64,000 bases of DNA from Notamacropus eugenii (GCF_028372415.1 NC_092875.1:56470919-56534918); one strand, 5' to 3'; numbered from the stretch's first letter, positions 34,690 through 47,940 are shown. The notes: generated by a model from the letters alone, not told the origin. Translations and numbers: made by a program.

Positions 34690-37400
34690 ATCCCATTGTG
34701 TTACAAGTGCTTTTGATGTTAGGTCCAAAACACCTACCATTCACCTATTCTTCTTTATTTCCATTGTAATGATCTTAGCATAAGCCCTTATTACGATCAA
34801 TGTGTATACTCTTGAAACCTCTAGAGAAAACCTTTCAACATACTGAAAAACAGTTGTACAAATGGCATCCAGAAAAGAGTAGGGTTCCTTTCAGGGTTCT
34901 AGAGACAATGTCAATCTTCAAAGCCTTGGTAAGAAGTTCTGTTGCCATTTCATTAGCACAGCAACAACTTTGAGAAAGAGATATTGTGTTAATTTGAAAT
35001 TTCTGGTATGTCATATTCACGGAGTAAATTCAGCACCATGAACAGGAATCTGATTGTTCCTATCCAATACCTCATAGTACCTCAGAATGGGAGAAGTGTT
35101 CAGTAGTCATTAAATTCAGTCTCTACTAAGACAAGAAATCCCTTTTATGACATCTAAGAATAAGAATTAGCAGTCTTCCACTTTAAGATCTCCTATAAGA
35201 ATGAATATACAAACTCACAAATCAGTCCATCTATGGAAAACTCTAGAAAGGTTTTATTTATATCAGGACCAAGTCACAGTTTGCAATTTCGGAGTCATTC
35301 TCACAACTTTCTGTTTGATGGTAGAATTCCAATCCTCCACCAATCTCATATTTTCTTGTCCTCCATCTACATATAGAAAATAATCGTAAGTACTTCATTA
35401 ACTTTTATAGATGATAGAATTCTTCTTTGACCCCTTTCTGCTCTGGACGCAGGCTTGTGGGCAATGCAAAGCTTAAGCTACAGAACCCCTCCAACCTTTG
35501 TAGAATCAGAATGATTTTATGGAAAGAATTAGCCATGATCCTAGTTATCAGTCTTGGGGAACAAGAAAGGAGAATTTCTGTTCTTCTGGGCATCACAATG
35601 GGTAATCCAATATATGTTATTGGTCATAGAGTCCCCTTGAACTTCTGAATTGGTCTGTTTAAGACATTTGTCTTCATTGGGCTCTGTTCCTTGGAGTATA
35701 ATAACAATAACAGCTAAGATTTCTTTGGTGATTTAAGCGTACTAGACATTTCCACAAATATATATTAGACCATAATTAAAAAAAAAAAAAGAACTGTGCA
35801 ATACATAGGACAAGTACCTCCCCATTTGATGGTATCAGTGCATAGATGGTAACTGAATTGAGTCAGTTTAGTGGTGTGATTTATAGAGCACTGATCCAGG
35901 AGTTAGGAGGCCTTGAATTCAAATGTGACCTCAGACACTGGCTATCTGTGTGATGCTAGGCAAGTCACTTAACAGCAATTACCTTTAAAAAAATGACAAA
36001 CAAAAACCTCAAGGGAATTCAATTGTTCAAACTCATACAGGTAGTCAGTAGCAGAACTGGCTCTGTGTTTTTCCCCCACAACTTTCCCCATCCTTCCATC
36101 CTTGGGCCATGGTAGTGTTTGAACTTTGAGTAAGACCCAAAGGTGGATCAGATTGGCCTTGACTCTGGGTTAGATTGGACCTTGTTTTGGATTTTGTTGG
36201 GTTTTGCATCTTTCTGGATGTCTAAGGAAGAAAGCAGTATATAACTCTTGCCCTTGCCTCCCCTCCTTTTCCATTTTCTCTCCTTCTTTCATAGCATTTA
36301 CTAGGCATCAGCAAGATTCTTTCTTTGATCAATCTTGGTTTTGTTTTATGCTATCGTCAGGAAGCAAGACACCAGTTTTCCCTCAGAGAAAAGGTAGAGA
36401 GATGACTTCATTTTTTGGGAGTGATGACACTGAGTGATTGCACTAGTGGATGAGAGAAAAGTAGACCACCTCTTATGCCAGAATGGATGGTTTCTCTGGG
36501 GACAGTAGCTGGTAGGGGAATATTTGTGATTACTAGAATCCTCATAACTCTTCATTAGCAAATTATGCAATTGTCTTTCCAATTCTGGAATATCTCAGCT
36601 CCCTATATGTCAACAGTGAACCCTGACAGAAAGCTTTCCAATACTGACAGCTGTCCAACATTGTAAATGGCTGTCCTATGGGATAGTAAGTTACTCAAAG
36701 CTGGTGATTTTCAAGACAATGTTAGGTGACTATTTATGTGGATTACTGTAAACAGTCATCATGATTTGAATTGGGCTTGAACTAGAGACACTCTGAAGGC
36801 CCTTTGGGCTCTTACTATTAAGAATCTACAAATCTATATATCACCTTCCCTGTAAAGGAATGAGGTCCCCTTACTATAAGTGCCCTAACAGAATCAAGGA
36901 ATATTCATATGGGACAAACTTCTTATTGTGAAAATTGACCTGATTTTGGAGACAGATGAACTTGGTTCATATTCTAGTTTTGCTACTTATTAACTCTGAG
37001 CAAGATACTTCTATATTTTGGGCTTACATATGCATAGTTTGATAAATTTCCTTATCAATATAATGAGATAAATGGCTGAGTTCCCTTCCCAGAGTCATAT
37101 CCTATAATCTGTAAGAGGTTCCTACTTAAGTGTATATTGGATTAGGTAACTTCTGATATCCCTTTCAGTTCTGAGTGTATGAATGCAGACTGCGCTGTCA
37201 ATTATATAACTATTTGATAGATATATAATTGATGCATCTATATTTTAGAACAAATGTATCCCATAATAGTACCAAATATGGCCTTAACCAAATTTAAAGG
37301 TAATTAGAAAATATTTACCAAAAAATACAATAAAATATAGGTAATGTAACTGTGATTTTCTAAATCAATCTGTAGTCCACAGGAATATGTTGACACATTT
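34690..37400. other. OR-2 far-upstream flank, duplicated block
   Basis: 34690-35280 matches 16750-17480 and 58840-59620. 35290-36720 matches 19900-21300. 36780-37380 matches 21210-21530 and 22535-22795, without the LTR-like insert. A tRNA-headed SINE lies at 35865-35995. Non-coding. Confidence 0.65.
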
Positions 37401-37734
37401 TAGCAGGCCCCACTCCTATTTCAGTCTGACACTAATTGATCTTTACTGTCCTTTGTATTCTCCTTAGATGAATGACAGGTGCCACCTCTTATAATGGGAT
37501 CATGCCCTATTACCCACCAAATCTCATCTCCCTCTATAGTCTAATTTCTGGACAACAAATGAAAACCAGTCACCCAAGTTTTCAAATGTCTCATACTTAT
37601 ATATGTGGAAATATTTCTTAATCCTAGGTCTTAAGCAGTGATATGGGGAGGCTGCTGTCTTAATGCAAGGAACTATACCCCAGAGAAAAGGTGGGGAGTG
37701 GAGTTATTACATATAAGAATTCATACACCCAGTT
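37401..37734. other. no recognisable feature
   Basis: Between the end of unit 2 and the OR pseudogene. I see no repeat core and no coding motif. Confidence 0.45.
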
Positions 37735-38146
37735 TTATTAGCAGGCCACACAGCCTAGGGTTCATGAAGACTACATAGCATAGAGGGCTACAGATAGCCA
37801 CAAAATGGTCATAGACCATTACAGTGAGGAGAAATTTGTGCAAACCAGCAAAAACATAAAGAAGTGCAGCTGGGCATGAGAGACAGCATAGGGGATGGCA
37901 TTGTTTTATGTCAAGATGCTCACCAATATCTTAGGGACTGTGGTGGATACCACATGGCTAAGTCCAAAGGACAGATTGGAGAGGAGGAAGTACATGGGGG
38001 TGTGGAGGTGAGAGCCAGAGACAATGGCCAACAATATGAGCAGGTTTCCAACTGTGGTGACCAAATAAATACCCAAGAGCAGTCTGGGTTCCTCTGAAAA
38101 TCCCAGGAATATAAATTCAGTGAACTATTTGGTTTCCTGATACTAT
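37735..38146 (-). pseudogene. OR7-like olfactory receptor pseudogene, N-terminal half
   Basis: The minus strand matches OR7 from the start codon site to TM4. Recognisable are GNQ near the start, the [13 protein letters not shown] remnant of [15 protein letters not shown] in a shifted frame, a remnant of YDRFVAIC (YDHFVAIC), CSPLCYV, and [10 protein letters not shown] at the end. The start codon is ATA instead of ATG (38144-38146). Stops and frameshifts follow, and everything after TM4 is missing. The plus-strand pseudogene at 63175-63655 has the same ATA, the same flank and nearly the same break point, so the two are inverted copies of one already dead gene. Confidence 0.88.
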
Positions 38147-38400
38147 GGGGCTGATTTTTATGCTGGGAAAGAGAAGTGAGAAGAGCATGATGTGAAAATA
38201 CAATTGTCCTTGTATATGAAATGGAAAGAACTCTGACTCTGACCAGATTCTTAGTTGGAATTTTGAGGTTCTTTTGCACTCTCTGCCACTTATTACCATT
38301 GTTTTCTTAGAAAAGTCACCATTTCCACATTCCAATCAATGCAAGATGAAGGATTTGGACCGAATGACCTCAAATATTATTGCCTGTTCAGACAGTCTTT
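38147..38400. other. 5' flank of the OR pseudogene
   Basis: Matches 62920-63174 in inverse orientation, part of the inverted duplication. It includes the old splice-acceptor area (CCCAGCATAAAAATCAG on the minus strand). Confidence 0.55.
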
Positions 38401-38995
38401 GAAACTGGAAGAATCACGTTTAGAAATGTCAAGCTTATGAGCATTATCTCAAATTTGCTCAAAGTATCAAAGACCATTGAGCACTGGCATAAGGAAGGAG
38501 ATACTGTGGGTAGGGCAAGTCCATTTGTGCAATCAACAGCATAGAGAGAGAACAGTGATCTGATATGACAGAAGGGTTAGGGCTGCCCATTCTTCAATTA
38601 GAATAGTAAATTGCTGAGAGATTGAAGGGACCTCAGAGGAAACATAGGAAAAAACTGTGCCACACAAACAATCCATTCCACGATATACTTTACATGTAAA
38701 GATCTAGCCTTCCTTTGAAGAGCCTCAGTGGGAACATATTCCACTCTGGAGTACCTCTCATTGTGAGGAACTTTTATACTGAGCCAAAATATATCTGTTT
38801 TCAGGTTTTACCCAAGGTCCCAATTCTACCCTCTGAATCCTTCCAGAACAAATCCCATTTCTCTCTCATACACATCCCATTAAGTATGTGGAGATAGTTA
38901 TGTCATCCCCCCATGTTTCCTCTTCTCTAGACTAAGAAAGCTTAGTTCCTTCAATTGATCCCCATAGGGACTTCACCATCCTTCTTGTTATAACT
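38401..38995 (-). mobile_element. CR1/L3-like LINE 3' end, antisense
   Basis: The minus strand has the order typical of CR1/L3 tails: AGAAAGCTTAGTTCCTTCAA read as the 'AAGGAACTAAG' block, then ATCCCATTTCTCTC, the GAACTTTTATACTGAGCC stretch and CTCATTGTGAGGAAC. It continues to CCTTTCTAGATTATCAATGTCC at 39003. It matches 62240-62760 in reverse. Confidence 0.65.
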
Positions 38996-39104
38996 TGGAA
39001 CCTTTCTAGATTATCAATGTCCTTTCTCACTTGTGATATTTAGAACAGAACATAAAATTTCAAATGCGTTGTGAACATGACTGAGGACAGTGGGATGATC
39101 TTTT

Positions 39105-39430
39105 CTTAGCTAAACTAGAATTGTGTGTGTTTGTCCTTCATTTTCGAAGATGACCATGGCATCAAGGAAATGATGATATGACTTGCAGTTGACTTTGATT
39201 TGAGTGAGGGAAGGCTGTGCAAGGTCACCAGTCTCACTTTCTCCTCCAGAGCCATCTGGGTCCAGTGGCCTGATATTCATCAGGACAACTGAAAATGGCC
39301 CAGGATGCAATGGGAGACCCTGACCCTTTTTAAGCCCTTTTTAGGACAGGGTCTCACTTTGACTGGGGTAATGCCCATTCAGTGAATAGGCCTCTTTAAA
39401 AGGTGAGTCAAGGGATGGCCCTCCTCAACT
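39105..39430 (-). repeat. marsupial SINE tail, antisense
   Basis: Matches in reverse the long 3' part of the SINE at 42080-42245: TTTGTCCTTCATTTTCGAAGATGACC, here cited in part, ATATGACTTGCAGTTGACTTTG, and the CATTCAGTGAATAGGCC end. The tRNA head is absent. Confidence 0.7.
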
Positions 39431-40617
39431 CATGTATAAAGGTAGTTTGTATCTGATCCATTCTCACAACTCCTCTTTGACAGCATACTTAGGATTCCAC
39501 TCTTCCCCCAATTTCCCATCTGCTTTTCCTTCATTTGCTTATAGAAAACCAACAGTCACCTCATTAACTTTTAAGGGGACAGAATCCCTCTTTGACTTGT
39601 CTCTTCTCTAGCCCTTTAGGGAGTCCAGCTCTCTGGGTAATGCAGAGTTTAGCCTACTAGACATCTCCCAGCTTTGTAGAATCAGAATGCTTGTGTGATA
39701 AGATCTAACCAAGATCTTGGTTTCTGTCTTTGGGAACAGAGCATGAGCCCCTCCGTTTTTGTTAGGCATCACAGTGGAAAATTCTTATGTGCTGTTGTTC
39801 AAAGTCTTCCTGGACATTGGGAGAGATTTATTTAAGAACATGGATCTATACTAGCCTCTGATCCTTCCTACAGTAATGACAATAACAACAAATTCTTTAA
39901 AGTAACTTAAGGTTATCAAATATTTCTGCAAACATAGAAATACTTAATTCCAGTATATCCTGAGAAAGAAAGACATAGGGCAGTATTATCTTATTTCATG
40001 ATGTCAGTGCAGAGAAGAGAATTAAATTGCCCAAGATTGAATCTAGGGCTCTTTCCACTTGCTCTCCTAACTTTGGTTCACGGTGAAATTTGGACTTTCA
40101 GCTAGACTCAGAAATAGACCAGACTGGACCAGACTCTGGACTAGATTGGACTCTGATTTGGATTTTTTGGCTTATCATTTTCTTCCTGGATTTCTGAGGA
40201 AGAAAGGGTTACCTCCTGACCTCCTTTTCCTTTCATTTTCTTTCCCTTTCTCTCATAGTACTTACTGGCTATCACCAAGAAGCAAAGTTGGATTGATCTT
40301 GCTTTTGCCTTGGATTGTTTTCAGGAAGGAAGACACCAGCTCTCTCTCCACTGTAGAAAAGAGGGATGGCCTCAGGCATGTGGAGTGATGTCTGAGTGAG
40401 GTACAGATAGAAGGTCTCCTGTCTTGGAACAGCCGGTTTCCCTAGGGGAAGTGGCAGGTAGGGGAATATTTGTGATTTCTAAAGTCAGGGAGATTCATCC
40501 CCATGATTCCTCATTAGACAAATCATAAAATTGTCTTTCCATTCCTGGAGCATCTCAGTTCTCTGCGGGACAATAGACAACCTTGGCAGAAAGCTTCCTA
40601 ACAATGAAAGCTATACA
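39431..40617. other. OR-less partial duplication unit
   Basis: Collinear with 27140-28390 and, less closely, 20050-21200 and 35350-36660. It ends at GCTATACAACCATG (about 40618), where the rearranged L1 module starts. No gene. Confidence 0.6.
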
Positions 40618-43085
40618 ACCATGTGGCTAAATGTAACTATGATCCTCTTCAGAGTTCTAAGGATAATACTGCTATGAAGGGAATGCCTTCCTAATCCTCA
40701 GTATTTCCTGATTCTGAACACCCAGTGAGATGCTTCTTATTTAAACAAAATCAGTCACCATAACACCATTAATTCTTTTGTAAAAGGTTATCCTTTTTCA
40801 TTAAAAATCTGTCTTCTCTTTAGCCATATCCCCACAACACAATTAAACAGCAAAGAAAAACAAAACACCTGTTGCTTTTATGTATCATCAACCAAAGGAA
40901 ATTTCATCATTGGCCATGTTGAAAAATTTATTTCTCACTCTGTACTTCAAGTCTTTTTCTTTTCTGTTAGGACATAAGCTCCATATATCATCCTTAGTCC
41001 TTGGAATCATCATCATCACAAAGTTCTGGCTTCCTAATTCTTTCAAAATCTTATGTCTTTACCTTTTTGGCATTGTATAAATTGTTTCCCTGATTCTTTT
41101 CACTTCCCGCTGTCTCAGGTCTTGTAAGTTCTTAACAAGGTTTCTCTGAAACCATCTCCTTCATTCTTCATTACAGTACAGCAGTGTTCTGTCACATTCA
41201 TATACCATAACTTGCTCAGTCATTTCCTACTTTATTGGCATCCCCTCAAATGACTGTTCTTTGCCACTCAAAGGCTATAAATATTTTGTACATCCTGAGA
41301 GTTTGTTTTGATTAAGTTTGATCTCTCTCTTAATCTACCCTTCCTCTAATTTCCCCTACACCAGTTTCCCTTCTTTATCCTGATGGGTGAAATGTTTTTT
41401 TTGTGTGTCCAACACTTTTTGTGTTTATATGCATTCTTTCCTCCTTTGACCACTTCAAATGAGAGTCAGGTTCAAGTGTTGACTCACCCCCCCTTGTCTG
41501 CAACGATTTCAACTTGTGCATTCTGAAGATATGAGATAATTTTCCCAAATATTCTTTTTCTTTCCTCCCCCTACTGTATTCCTCTTCACCTGTATTTCCA
41601 CTCTTCTCTTAAGACCAACAAAACATAATGGACTCACTCCCAGGCCTTCTCTCTATTTTGGCTTTGACTCCTGATGATCCTATGGTTCAATGGGGAAAAA
41701 TGTATCATTTCCCAATATGGGAATGCAAGCAGTTTATTCTTGCTTAGTCCTCTACCATTGTTCATTTAGTTTTAGATTTTTATGTTTCTCCCCACTCCTG
41801 TGTTAGAACTCCAAGTTTTCTATACAACTCTTGCCTTTTCATCTGGATTGTTTGGAAGTCCTCTAGTTCATTAAACTCTGCTGAAAACTGGGATCAAAGA
41901 AGGGACCTTTAGATCTTCATTCTAACACTCTCCCAACTAAACTATTTTGGTATAGGGGCAGCTAGGTGGTACAGTGGATAGAGCACCAGTGCAGGAGTCA
42001 GGAGGACCTGAGTTCAAATTTCACCTCAGACACTTGACACTCACTAGTTGTGTGACCTTGGGCAAGTCACTTAACCCCAATTGCCTCATCCTGGGTCATC
42101 TCCAGTCATCCTGTTGAATATGTGGTCACTGAATTCAGATGACTTGGGGAGGAGATGTGAGGCTGGTGACCTGCACAGCCCTCCCTCACTCAAAACAAAG
42201 TCAAGTGCAAGTCATGTCTTTTTCGGCAATGAAGGATGAACGCACATTTCATTAAAAGTTCATTCCCGCCCCCAGGGCATTATGGTCAGTTTTGCTGTGT
42301 TAGTTACTCCTGGCTGTGAGCCTAGATCTTTTGCAATCCAAAATGTCATATTCCATCATCTCTACTTGTCTCTGGTGCTGGATGTTAAACCATGTGTGAA
42401 CCTCACTGTGGTTCCTCACTACTTGAATTCTTTCCTTTTGACTGCTTTCAGAATGTTTTTTAAACCTTGAAGCTCTGGATTATGTCTGTATTACTCCTGG
42501 GAGCTTTCATTTCAGGTCTTCTTTCAGAAGATTACGAGTTGATTCCTTCTATTTCTACTTTGCCCTTTGGTTCTAAGAAATCTGGGCTGTTTTCTTTAAG
42601 GATTTCCATAATGTTAGGTCTAGGTGTGATCCTGCAGTATTCCACTGGGTCTTACTTTTTTTCTCCTCATTCTTTTCCAGCAAGTTATTTTTTGCTGTGA
42701 GATACCTTTCCTCTTTTCTTATTTTCAGTCTCTTGGAAAATACTCTGCCTTCTATTATTTTTATCTCACAGAGTCGTTAGCTGATAGTTGGTCCATTCTA
42801 ATTTTCAGGGAGTTTGTTGTTTGAGCAGGCTTTTATACTTCTTTTCTCAAACTATCAATTTCCTTTCTATTTCTTTCTTCCATAGTTCTCATTTCTTTTC
42901 CATTTTTTCTCTGGAAATTACATTTAATTTATAAAAATATTTTAATTCCTTTTAACACTCTTGTTTGATATCTCTCAATAATTTCTAGTTGACCATATGC
43001 CCAAGATATATTTTTTCTTTGAAACTTTGCATGTATATATTTTTGGAGGTATTCTCTTTTTCTGTGTTTGTGTCTTGAGTGTCCA
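40618..43085 (-). mobile_element. antisense half of the rearranged L1 composite, second copy
   Basis: Collinear with 6676-8765: the end of ORF2 at 41135-41310 (CATAACTTGCTCAGTCATTTCC), spacer, then degraded ORF1 (41840-43070). A SINE interrupts it at 41876-42247. All frames are broken. Confidence 0.7.
41876..42247 (+). repeat. marsupial tRNA-headed SINE with long tail, nested
   Basis: GGCAGCTAGGTGGTACAGTGG at 41957, GACCTGAGTTCAAATTTCACC, GGGCAAGTCACTTAACCCC, then the tail GTCATCTCCAGTCATCCTG to GCAATGAAGGATGAACGC. Flanked by TTCATTAAA (41867-41875 and 42248-42256). Absent from the first L1 module, so inserted after the duplication. The first 79 bp of the insert precede the tRNA head and are unexplained. 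Confidence 0.85.
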
Positions 43086-44090
43086 GAGAGCTAGGAATAT
43101 TACATTCCAGAAGACAAAGGAACTGGGATAACAACCAAGAACCACCTTCCTGTGAAAATGAGTGGAATCCTTTAGGGAAAAATATTGGTATTTAATGACA
43201 TAAAGGACTTTCAAGAATTCCTGATGAAAAGACAAAAGCTGAACAGAAAATTTGATCTTTAAATACAAAACTTAATACAAGCACAAAAAGATAAACAGAA
43301 AAGATTAAAATATAAGGAATTATAAAGTGTTAAATTGTTTATATTTTTACAAAGGAAGGTCAGAGGTGGAAACTTTAAAAATTTTATCATTATTGGGACA
43401 ATTAGAAGGAGTATACATAAAAAGAGGGTGCTAGTGTGAGTTAACTATAATGGAATGATATTAAAAGAAAACAAAAACAAATTAAGTGTGAGAAAGATTG
43501 TACCAGGAGAAGAGGTAAGGGACAAATTATCTCATGCAAAAGAGGCCCCAATAAGTACTACAGTTGTGCTGAAGATATGGGGAAATACACAGTAATCGTA
43601 ACTCCAAATGTAAATGGGATAAATTCACCCATAAAACAGAAATGAGCAGAATGGATTAAAAAATCAAATTCTGCAATACGCTGTTTAGTAGAAACACGTT
43701 CTAAGTTCAGAGACACATACAGAGCAAATAAGAGGAGCTGGAGTAGAACACACTATATACTTCACCTGGAGTAAAAAAGGCAGAAGTAAAAATCAAGATC
43801 TTGGGAAAGAGAAAGCAAAAATGGATCAAATTTTAAAAGATAAGGAAAGAAACTCTATCTTACTAAAAAGAACAACAGACAATGAAGTAATATCAATAAT
43901 AAACATATATCCACCAAAATTTTAAAGGAGAAGTTAAATGAATTACTGGAAGAAAGAGACAATAAATGTATCCTAATGGGGGCCTCAACTTTTCTGTCTT
44001 GGAATTAGATGATTCTAAAAAAAAATAAGCAAGAAATACATTAAAGAGACGAATAGAAATTTAGAAAAGTTATCTATGATAGAAATCATT
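43086..44090 (+). mobile_element. sense half of the rearranged L1 composite, second copy
   Basis: Collinear with 8766-9930: ORF1 C-terminal scrap (43095-43270), spacer, and ORF2 endonuclease region (43580-44040). It ends by two deletions: GAAAAGT-flanked loss equivalent to 9931-10086, then a jump from the equivalent of 10103 to that of 12532. Confidence 0.75.
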
Positions 44091-44440
44091 TGATTGCATA
44101 GGTAAATCTTCAGAGAAATAGATTTGTATCATTTCAAATAAATTCAAATTCAACAAACATTTAGTAAAAATGCTACTACATGCAAGGCACTGTTCTAGGT
44201 GCTTGGAGATAGACAGAAACAAAGTCTTTTCTTCAGGAACTCAGATTTTATAGGGAAGATACAACATATATAGGTAAATACATAGCATATACAAAGTAAT
44301 GCAGTGTTTGTTAGCTACTATTAATGACTAAGACTCTTCATTTTCACATTGTTCACCTAGTCCAGAAATTCTAATCCTACTTCTTTGAATGCCAGCATTT
44401 TCCTTCTGGAATTCATGCCTGCAATGAGCTGGAATAATGA
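44091..44440. repeat. old interspersed repeat, second copy
   Basis: Matches 12535-12930, including CATGCAAGGCACTGTTCTAGG. Family not named. Confidence 0.5.
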
Positions 44441-45295
44441 AAATATATTTACAATATAGACCACAAAAGAATTTATTTTTCATCAATAACCGAGACACAA
44501 ATAATGACTATGCATGCTAACTTCACAAGCCCTTGAGCTAATTGTCTCCACACTATTACTAAGAATTAAAGGAATCAAATTTATTGTTGTTGGTCTAAAG
44601 TCCTAAGCCTAATAGCTTAATTTTAGACTTAACCTCAGATGTTCCCCTACCAACAATGTATGATTTAATGACTCTGATATTAAGCTTACAAACCTTTTGA
44701 CTATAGGAAATTTCCACTAAGAGTAGGGACATTGCAGGGAAACAATATCTCCCCAACTTCATGTCACTTCCAGGCAGGAGTAGATTGTCAACTTGCATTC
44801 AGTCAGGCTTAAAGTCTGCCAGTTGTCAATGGGGAAATTGAGTCAGGACAATCCTACCTCAGTCCAGGCTTAACAGCTGCTCTCCCACTCTTCCCATGAG
44901 ATCACCTTTTACAGTTCATGCCAGCATCTCACAGGCTTACTGGCATCATGGATTGGAGGCTCAGACTGCCCTTCTTGCTTCTGAGTTAGACTCAGAAGAA
45001 CACTCAGTTAATAGACCTATAGAATTTAAAATAGCAAGTTCCAATAACCAGGTTTCAGATATGACTATAATTTCACATTGGCTAAGGACATCTTTTGAGG
45101 CAAGTCTTAAGTGGCTTCTATGCCTTTCTAAACATGTTCTAGTTCCTGGTTAAATAACAATCGTAAAATCAAATTTACCATTAAAACCTTTACTTTTCCA
45201 TCAATGCCAAATTTTACCTGAGATTACCTGCCTCTAGGAAACTTAGACTAAAATTCTTTCCTCCAAGCTAAAGATGTTTCTGATTTAGTCTCAAT
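44441..45295. other. unassigned sequence specific to this unit
   Basis: No counterpart elsewhere in the window. An 85-codon plus frame (44896-45153) has no motif I know. The texture (CAGTTGTCAATGGGG, CTCCCACTCTTCCCATG) could be LTR-derived, but I have no paired ends to support that. Confidence 0.4.
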
Positions 45296-46086
45296 TGTTT
45301 TAATACTAATTGCTTTCACATCACTTTGTAACGTGTCCAATTTTTCTCCTCACTTCTCCCCTCCCCCATCCCCTAACACCTTGCATTCTGATTACCCCTT
45401 CCCTCAATGTACCATCTCTTCTATCACACTCCACCCTTCCCTTATCTCCATCTTCTCTCTTTTCTTGTAGGGTAAGATAAATTTCTATACCCCATTACCT
45501 GTGTTTCTTATTTCCCAGTTATAGGCAATAATAATTCTCAACATTTGTTTCTAATACTTTGAATTCCAACTTCTCTCCCTCCCTCCTTTCTTACCCATCC
45601 CCACTGAGAAGGCAAGCACTTCAATATGTGTTGTTTTGCAAAAGACTTCCATAATAATCATGTTGTGTAATGCTAACTATATTGTCCTCTATCCCAATCT
45701 ATCCAACCTTGTTTTTTTATTCCCTCATTTGACCTTGTCCCTTCCCAAAAGTGTTTATTTCTAGTGACTCCCCTCACCCCACTTGTTGTCTCCTCCCCTA
45801 CTTTCCTGTAATATAAGATAGATTTTTCATACCAAATTTAGTTAGCATGTTATTCCCTCCTTAAGTCATATGTGGAGAGAGTATCTTCACTTTTCCTCTC
45901 TCCCTTTCTCTCTTTTCTCCTCCATTGAACAAGATTTTCTTATCTCTTTTATGAGTTATAGTCCACCCCATTCCATTTCTCCTTTTTTCCTCCCAGTATT
46001 TTCCTCCCTCACCCCTTAATTTTTATTTTATTTTTGTTTTTTTATGGATATCATGTCTTCTGATTCAACACAACCTGTACTCTCTG

Positions 46087-46139
<53 letters not shown>

Positions 46140-47938
46140 TCCCTCCACCTACTCAAATACTGAGAAAAGTCTCAAGAGTTACAAATATTTTCTTTCCATG
46201 TAGGAATGTAAACAGTTCAACTTTAGTAAGTCCTTTATGATTTCTCTTTTCTGTTTACCTTTTCATGCTTCTCTTGATTCTTGTATTTGAAAGTCAAATT
46301 TTTTCTTCAGTTCTAGTCTTTTAATCATAAATGCTTGAAAGTCCTCTATGTCATTGAATGATCATTTATTTCCTTGAAGTATCATACTCAGTTTTGCTGG
46401 GGAGGTGATTCTTGGTTTTAATTCCAGTTCCTTTGACTTCTGGAATATCCTGCTCCAAGCCCTTCAATCCCTTAATGTTGAAGCTGCCAGGTCTTGTGTT
46501 ATCCTGATGGTATTTCCACAATACTCAAATTGTTTCTTTCTAGCTACTTGCAGTGTTTTCTCCTTAACGTGGGAACTCTGAAATTTGGCCATAATATTCC
46601 TAGGAGTTTCTCTCTTTCGGTTTCTTTCAGGAGGTGATTGGTGGATTCTTTCAACATTTCTTTTGCCCTCTGGTTCTAGAATATCAGGACAGTTTTCCTT
46701 GACAATTTCATGGAAGATAATGTCTAGGCTCTTTTTTTGATCACGGCTTTCAGGTAGTCCCATAGTTTTTAAATTGTCTCTCCTGGATCTTTTTTCCAGG
46801 TCAGTTGTTTTTACAATGAGATGTTTCACATTATCTTCTATTTTTTTCAAACTTTTGATTTGTTTTTTAACTCCTTGTTTTATGTCATAGTCATTAGCTT
46901 CCCTGAACTCAATTCTCTCTTTTAAAGAACTATTTTGATCAGTGAGTTTTTGAACCTTCTCCTCCATTTGGCTAATTCTGCTTTTTAAAACCTCCTTCTC
47001 CTCATTGACTTTTTTGGACCCCTTTATCCAATTCAGTTAGCCTCTTTTTAACGTGTTATTTTCCTCAGCATTTTTTTGGTTCTCCTTTAGCAAGCCACTA
47101 ACTCTCTTTTCAAGCTCTTCTATTGCCTGAGTCCAGTTTAAGTACACTTTTGAAGCTCTGGAGCCAGGGGCTTTGACTTCCTGTGACAGTATACCCTGTT
47201 CTTCCTCATCTGAAAGGATATGAAGAGACAATTGTTCACCAAGAAAGTAACTTTCTATGGTCTTATTTTTTTCCCTTTTCTGGGCATTTTCCCAGCCAGT
47301 TACTTGACTTCTGAACCCTTTGTCAAGAGGATGGTCCTATTGTCCCTTTTCTCCCCAGTATGGTGTTCAAAGCCGAGATTGGACTCAGCTGCTCAATTCC
47401 CCCTGGGGGCTTTGGGTGGGGATGGGACCATCACTGATGGCTGAGGTTTAGATCAACTGCTCCCTACTGCCAGAAGCTCTAAGCTGAACTGCCTGGACAA
47501 TGGACTCAGGTTGCCTCCAGGCTACCATAGCTGCCTGCAGTCTTCTGCTACTGTTGCTGCCATCAGGAACCCTGTTTCCCTCTTGCCTTGCTGGGAAAGC
47601 CCTCCCACACTGACATTTGGAGTTTCTTTGTGTCTTGTGGGTTGAGGGATATGGGACCCTCCTTATTGGGAATTCTGACCCAGAAATCTGTTCAGGTCCT
47701 TTTCCTTCCAGTGCTGTGTTGCCAGAGCTCGGCTCAGCTCTGCTCAGTGTCCCGAGAGATAGATTTTTCCTGTAGGCCTTCCAGGTTACCTTTGGCTGGA
47801 AACCTCTTTCACTCTGTTGTTCTGTGGCTTCTGCTGCTCTAAAATTTATTGAGTCATTTTTTACAGGTATTTTGTGGGCTGTGAAGGAATTGCTAGAATA
47901 TATGTGTCTTTCTACTCCACCATCTTGGCTCTGCCCCT
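45296..47938 (-). mobile_element. HAL1 (half-L1), antisense, near full length, old
   Basis: A LINE with ORF1 but no ORF2. On the minus strand the 5' UTR begins at about 47938 with GCAGAGCCAAGATGGTGGAG (the CAAGATGG YY1-type start shared with L1 promoters). ORF1 runs 47287-46263 with stops: coiled coil, RRM-type block RRDNLKTMGLPE, and C-terminal block GNTIRITQDLAASTLRD. About 960 bp of 3' UTR with GA-rich stretches and a TG microsatellite follow, to about 45296. There is no endonuclease or RT sequence between ORF1 and the 3' end. Confidence 0.82.
46090..46136. repeat. TG microsatellite in HAL1 3' UTR
   Basis: A (TG)n tract of about 46 bp. The matching place in the neighbouring plus-strand HAL1 carries a (CA)n tract (49207-49260), so the dinucleotide run belongs to the element. 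Confidence 0.95.
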
Positions 47939-47940
47939 GA

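Noticed and set aside
44441-45295. Possible LTR element
   Set aside because: Texture only: no paired ends, no primer binding site and no polyadenylation pattern that I can defend.
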